Assembly (NCBI GenBank): GCA_018263355.1
Contig: JAANXH010000018.1
Location: 2,602 to 42,307, forward strand
Reading direction: 5' to 3'
Length of the DNA stretch: 39,706 bases
Origin: Candidatus Woesearchaeota archaeon
GTDB lineage: Archaea; Nanobdellota; Nanobdellia; Woesearchaeales; JAGVZT01
Positions 36,187-39,706 of the stretch are shown piece by piece. Positions within the stretch are counted from its first letter, which is position 1. The number at the start of each line of letters is the position of its first letter. The position numbers were made by a program, and so were the translations under genes. A model generated the notes under the pieces. The model was not told the origin of the DNA. It made no database searches and was given only the letters and a program-made list of their open reading frames with translations.

Positions 36187-36836
36187 TTTACCCTCACCGG
36201 AGCCCCCATTGTTAATTTTAAAATGATTGATTTGATATTATTGTTAGAATTTGGAAGGTGATGCATAATTGAATCGTAAATTGTCATAAAATTATCAACC
36301 AACTCTTTCTCATCCATGTCTTCTTTACCTATTGCAAGATGAATCACAGGCGATTTTTTTGCAAATATTCTTATTGTTGTTTGTAGTTTCTCATATAATG
36401 GTGCAAGATTTGCATTAGGAGGAACAACACAACCAACTTTTGGGTTTGGCATTTTTCCTCTTGATCCTAAAACTCTTCCAAATGCAGTTGCAATTTTTGG
36501 CATGATGTTTGCCTGTCCAATAAAATAATCATGTTCAGATGCTAATTTTTTTGCCAGTTTTGGATCCTTTGCATATTTGTCAAATTCAGATACCATAATT
36601 ACTGTATCTACTTCACCTTCTGCTGCATCTTTTAATTCTGGCCCAATTAAAGCACATACTTTTATTTTTCGACCTAAAGTATGTTTTAACTGCAGAAAAT
36701 AATCCTGCTGATCATCAGATTTTTTTAGATCCAGATTTTTCAGATTAATTATTAAGTCTACTGTCTGGATAAAATTTCTTTTTCTAGATTCAGATTTTAC
36801 TTTTTGCAATAATTCTTTTACTTGTTTTCTTTCCAT
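36183..36836 (-). CDS. rpl1: ribosomal protein L1
   Basis: The L1-stalk protein of the large subunit. Family blocks include FIQTVDLIINLKNLDLKKSD, the central GQANIMPKIATAFGRVLGSRGKMPNPKVG, and the closing IKSIILKLTMGAPVRVK. At 217 aa it is usual. First gene of the L1-P0-P1 operon, with a strong ribosome site AGGAGGG 5 bases before the ATG. Confidence 0.96.
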   Translation of the reverse strand: MERKQVKELLQKVKSESRKRNFIQTVDLIINLKNLDLKKSDDQQDYFLQLKHTLGRKIKVCALIGPELKDAAEGEVDTVIMVSEFDKYAKDPKLAKKLASEHDYFIGQANIMPKIATAFGRVLGSRGKMPNPKVGCVVPPNANLAPLYEKLQTTIRIFAKKSPVIHLAIGKEDMDEKELVDNFMTIYDSIMHHLPNSNNNIKSIILKLTMGAPVRVK

Positions 36837-36840
36837 ATTA

Positions 36841-36876
36841 CCCTCCTACCAAAGTAGTTAGCGGGTTAATCGCTAA
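36841..36876 (-). promoter_or_regulatory. L1 operon leader: ribosome site plus hairpin
   Basis: The AGGAGGG ribosome site (36841-36847) is preceded in the leader by a 6-bp hairpin TTAGCG/CGCTAA with a 7-nt loop (36858-36876). L1 is known to repress its own operon in several archaea by binding a leader structure that mimics its rRNA site. Whether this small hairpin is that site cannot be judged by eye. Confidence 0.3.
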
Positions 36877-36975
36877 TTTATTAGTAGTAAGCATGTGTTT
36901 ATAAAGCTTTTGATTGGAATTCGTACTTTCCAAAGTCCAAAAGATTAATATTGATCAGTTATTTTAAATAAATGT

Positions 36976-37641
36976 ATGTTACTAAGTGATATAAAAAACA
37001 AGATTCCTGAAGAACTGTTTACTATATTAAAAAAGGATATAAAAGAATTAAGACCTGCGCAAGAAAAAGCTGTTGAAGCTGGTTTGTTTGATGAAAAGAA
37101 TCTAATTATTTGCACGCCTACAGCTTCTGGTAAGACTCTTATTGCAGAGATGGTTATGTTAAAAAGGATTTTAGAGAAAAAGGGTAAGGCTGTGTATATT
37201 GTTCCCTTAAGAGCATTAGGTTCTGAAAAGCAAAAAGATTTTAAAAAAAGATATGGAAATATTTGCAAAATAGCATTTTCATCAGGAGACATGGATTCAT
37301 CTGATTCTTATCTGGAAAATTATGATTTAATTATTACAACCAGTGAAAAACTAGATTCTTTAACAAGACATAATACACCCTGGATAAACGAGATTGCAAC
37401 TGTGATTGTTGACGAGATTCATTTGCTTAATGATCCTTCAAGAGGTCCTACTTTAGAGATATTGATTACAATGCTAAAACAAAGTCTGGAAAATGTTCAG
37501 TTTGTTGGACTGAGTGCAACTATAGGAAATCCAAAAGAGTTAGCTGAATGGTTAGATGCTAAAGCTGTTATTGATGATTGGAGACCAGTTAAACTAAAAC
37601 AAGGTGTTTACTTTGATGGAGAGATTAAGTTTAAAGATTAA
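36976..37641 (+). CDS. truncated Hel308/Ski2-type helicase, first RecA domain only
   Basis: A 221-aa protein matching the start of the ~700-aa Hel308 family. It has Q-motif-like LRPAQEKAVEAG, motif I TPTASGKT, Ia VPLRALGSEK, Ib TTSEKLDSL, motif II DEIH and motif III GLSATIGN, ending in DWRPVKLKQGVYFDGE. Motifs IV-VI, the winged helix and the ratchet domain are missing. The reading frame stops 11 bases into the opposite-strand rsmI gene, so nothing further downstream can encode the rest. It can bind ATP in principle but cannot be a working processive helicase alone. Either a remnant or a split gene whose second half lies elsewhere. Confidence 0.85.
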   Translation: MLLSDIKNKIPEELFTILKKDIKELRPAQEKAVEAGLFDEKNLIICTPTASGKTLIAEMVMLKRILEKKGKAVYIVPLRALGSEKQKDFKKRYGNICKIAFSSGDMDSSDSYLENYDLIITTSEKLDSLTRHNTPWINEIATVIVDEIHLLNDPSRGPTLEILITMLKQSLENVQFVGLSATIGNPKELAEWLDAKAVIDDWRPVKLKQGVYFDGEIKFKD

Positions 37642-38278
37642 TAACAAGCACAATTTCTCCTTTTAGGATTTCTGCATTATGAAGTATTTGCTGTGGCTTT
37701 CCTCTGATGAACTCCTCAAACTTTTTTGTTAACTCTCTTGCCAAAACAACATCTGCATTTGGCATTATGCTCTGCATTGTTTTTAGTGTTTTTTTTATTC
37801 TGTGAGGTGATTCAAATAAGATAACTGTATGTTCGTATTTTTTGATTTTTTTAAAAAAATTTGATTTACCTTTTTTTGGAACAAAACCAAGGAAAGTAAA
37901 ATGATGACACGGAAGACCAGAACCTACTAGTGCTGCAAGAGTAGAACTTGGACCTGGAACAGGGATTACTTTTATGTTGTTTTTTATTGCTTCTCTGACT
38001 AGATAAAAACCTGGGTCTGATATGAGTGGTGTTCCTGAGTCTGAAACCAGTGCAATATTCTGACCTTTTTTTATTTCATGAATAAATTTTTTTGTTTTGA
38101 ATTTTTTGTTTTGGTCATTATAACTTGAGGTTTTTGTAGAAATGTTGTATTTTTGCTTTAGTTTAGAAGTTTGTCTTGTATCCTCAGCTGCAATCAGATC
38201 TACTTCTTTTAAAATTCTGACAGCTCGATAAGTTATGTCTTCTAAATTTCCAATAGGAGTTGAGATAATATATAGCAT
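37631..38278 (-). CDS. rsmI: 16S rRNA 2'-O-methyltransferase RsmI
   Basis: An SAM-dependent tetrapyrrole-methylase-fold enzyme that in bacteria methylates the ribose of C1402. Family blocks: YIISTPIGNLEDITYRAVRIL at the N terminus, AAEDTRQTSKL, VSDSGTPLISDPG, VIPVPGPSSTLAALVGSGLP, FTFLGFVPKKG, ESPHRIKKTL and ARELTKKFEEF. At 215 aa it lacks the C-terminal extension of E. coli RsmI (286 aa). RsmI is a bacterial protein, so its presence in this archaeal genome indicates horizontal transfer. Its 3' end overlaps the truncated helicase. Confidence 0.92.
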   Translation of the reverse strand: MLYIISTPIGNLEDITYRAVRILKEVDLIAAEDTRQTSKLKQKYNISTKTSSYNDQNKKFKTKKFIHEIKKGQNIALVSDSGTPLISDPGFYLVREAIKNNIKVIPVPGPSSTLAALVGSGLPCHHFTFLGFVPKKGKSNFFKKIKKYEHTVILFESPHRIKKTLKTMQSIMPNADVVLARELTKKFEEFIRGKPQQILHNAEILKGEIVLVINL

Positions 38279-38343
38279 GTATATGTTTCAAATAAAAAGA
38301 TTTATAAATTATTTTGTTTTGAAAATCATAAAGGGGTGTATTA

Positions 38344-39216
38344 ATGAAAAAAGTTTCTTGGGTATTAATTGGTATTGCAGGTTTTGTAGTATTGTGTTTT
38401 TTTATTGGGATTGTTGCACTGATTTCAACAGCGGACCTAGATTTTGCAAGTACTGTAGCAGTTATTCCAATTAATGGGGTGATTTCAACTCAGGAAGACA
38501 TGTTTTTTGGTGGCAGCTCATCAGGAGATATTGTTAGGTTTATTGAAAAAGCTGATAAAGATCCTAGTGTTCGCGCTATTGTGTTCAAGATTAATAGTGG
38601 AGGAGGAAGTGCTGTGGCTTCTGACGAAATTGGTACAGCTATTAAAAAAACTGATAAATTAACTGTTTCATGGATAAGAGATGTTGGTGCAAGTGGTGCA
38701 TATTGGATTGCTTCTACAACTGACTATATTGTGGCAAATAGAATGAGTATGACAGGTAGCATAGGTGTTATTTCCTCTTATTTGGAAGCACCAGGGTTTC
38801 TTGAAGATCACAATATTACTTACAATAGATTAGTTGGTGGAAAATATAAGGATGTGAGGGTTCCTTTTAGAAAGACTTCAGAAGAAGAGTTAAGGCTTAT
38901 GCAGCAAAAGGTTGATGTTGTGCATGATATTTTTATACAAGAAGTTGCAGATAATCGAGACTTAGATAAAGATGATGTAATAGAAGCTGCAACTGGGATT
39001 TACTATATTGGAACTGAAGCAAAACAGCTTGGTCTTGTTGATGAGTTAGGTGGAAAACAAGAGGTAAAAGATTATCTTAAAATGAAGCTGGATGCAGAGG
39101 ATCTAAAATTCAAAGAGTATGAAAAAAAGAGATCCTTTGTTGAGAGTTTTGGTATGATGATTTCACAACTAAAACTTGATATGAATTTATTTGGTATGTC
39201 CGGGGTCAGGATATGA
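38344..39216 (+). CDS. sppA: signal peptide peptidase SppA (S49 family)
   Basis: A membrane-anchored serine protease that degrades cleaved signal peptides. A single N-terminal membrane helix (residues 5-29, WVLIGIAGFVVLCFFIGIVALI) is followed by the ClpP/crotonase-like domain with the oxyanion loop INSGGGSA, nucleophile Ser117 (GASGAYWIAS) and a candidate general-base lysine in GGKYKD (K167 or K169). At 290 aa it is the short archaeal/Bacillus form. The ribosome site GGGGTG lies 5-10 bases upstream. It overlaps the next gene as ATGA. Confidence 0.93.
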   Translation: MKKVSWVLIGIAGFVVLCFFIGIVALISTADLDFASTVAVIPINGVISTQEDMFFGGSSSGDIVRFIEKADKDPSVRAIVFKINSGGGSAVASDEIGTAIKKTDKLTVSWIRDVGASGAYWIASTTDYIVANRMSMTGSIGVISSYLEAPGFLEDHNITYNRLVGGKYKDVRVPFRKTSEEELRLMQQKVDVVHDIFIQEVADNRDLDKDDVIEAATGIYYIGTEAKQLGLVDELGGKQEVKDYLKMKLDAEDLKFKEYEKKRSFVESFGMMISQLKLDMNLFGMSGVRI

Positions 39217-39706
39217 AGGAAGACAAAACAAAGTATGTTTTTATATTTTTATTTATTGCACTCATGACTCTATCTTTTTTTATTATTAAACCATATATTA
39301 CTCCCATAATTGCAGGATTAATGATGGGTCTTGTTTTTTATCCAGTATATAAATTTCTAGTTAAAAAACTAAAAAGAGAAAACCTTTGTGCCTTAATCAC
39401 GACTATACTTGCTTTATTGCTTATTCTTGGACCTATGATTATAATTTTTCAGCAATTAGGATATCAAGCAAAAGTTGCTTATGTCTTGACCAAACAGAGA
39501 GTTATAAGTGGAAACCTGCTTGGAGAGGAAGTATGCAATACTGATAATGTTTTGTGTGATCTGAATAAATATTTTTTACAAATGTCTGAAAAAGAGGATT
39601 TTATTTACCAGAGAAATGAGTTTATTAATTATTTTGAGAGCCTTTTATGGAAAAACACACCTAATCTGGTTGTAGCAGTTCCAAAAGTGATTTTGTTTTT
39701 TTTTTT
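39213..39706 (+). CDS. AI-2E family membrane protein, N-terminal part
   Basis: Begins at the ATG overlapping the sppA stop and runs off the window (164 codons seen). Two or three membrane helices are visible (YVFIFLFIALMTLSFFII; ITPIIAGLMMGLVFYPVY; LITTILALLLILGPMIIIF) with the family's Pro-containing KPYITPIIAG turn and basic KFLVKKLKRE loop. It then has a soluble loop before the next helix. The AI-2E (PerM/TqsA) family are eight-helix transporters or exporters of unknown substrate in most archaea. The window ends in a run of T, which could be real Phe codons or a sequence-end effect. Confidence 0.8.
   Translation, partial: MKEDKTKYVFIFLFIALMTLSFFIIKPYITPIIAGLMMGLVFYPVYKFLVKKLKRENLCALITTILALLLILGPMIIIFQQLGYQAKVAYVLTKQRVISGNLLGEEVCNTDNVLCDLNKYFLQMSEKEDFIYQRNEFINYFESLLWKNTPNLVVAVPKVILFFF

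Noticed and set aside
39695-39706. Poly-T run at the window end as a terminator
   Set aside because: It is inside the reading frame of the AI-2E family gene (Phe codons) and at the sequence edge, so it cannot be judged.

Overview
This 39.7 kb AT-rich window comes from an archaeon, most likely a DPANN lineage of the Woesearchaeota/Pacearchaeota type. The information-processing genes are archaeal: a p15/PC4-type coactivator, ATP-dependent DNA ligase, RPA-like OB protein, RfcL, GRS1-type glycyl-tRNA synthetase, Rpb7/RpoE, Spt4, S24e, S27ae and the L1-P0-P1 stalk operon. Mixed with them are bacterial-looking genes (class I GAPDH, PGK, RsmI). Both tRNAs carry bulge-helix-bulge (BHB) introns. Some genes have strong GGAGG-type ribosome sites and others appear leaderless, with a TATA box about 25 bases before the start codon. 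The lineage is inferred; no 16S gene is present.

Layout. 1-900: a small winged-helix-like gene with a 20-bp palindrome in its promoter, an intron-containing tRNA-Thr(CGU) and a 52-aa zinc-ribbon protein. 1133-6079 (minus): a carbohydrate block of eukaryote-type (GT3) glycogen synthase, GalT-like nucleotidylyltransferase, GAPDH and PGK, linking sugar-nucleotide and glycogen metabolism to lower glycolysis. 6218-9969: an unknown small gene, a 187-bp MITE-like element with target duplication, a DHH phosphoesterase, a PC4-like protein and DNA ligase. 10081-18851: SMC, a GT4 glycosyltransferase/PIG-L deacetylase pair, a two-intron tRNA-Phe(GAA), RPA-like SSB, GlyRS and RfcL.

18951-25333 is the most unusual part. 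It holds four non-housekeeping genes: a degenerate Nudix-like protein, a Cas4/RecB-like PD-(D/E)XK nuclease with cysteine clusters, an unrecognised 350-aa protein translationally linked to it, and a 988-aa divergent B-family DNA polymerase. The polymerase homologue keeps the exonuclease motifs but appears to have lost the motif A aspartate. The last two genes diverge from one shared TATA box. This looks like an undescribed DNA-processing or defence module.

25420-34093: valyl-tRNA synthetase, a structured intergenic region, an archaeal transcription/translation cluster (PIN, RpoE, Spt4, S24e, S27ae), four unrecognised genes (one cupin-like) and a DUF84/YjjX-type NTPase. 34118-36836: coiled-coil protein, P1, P0 and L1. 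36976-39706: a Hel308-type helicase cut off after its first RecA domain, RsmI, SppA and the start of an AI-2E-family membrane protein.

One technical warning: glyS contains a 25-base match to an Illumina TruSeq adapter exactly where a conserved block of the enzyme should be. That stretch is probably an assembly artefact.
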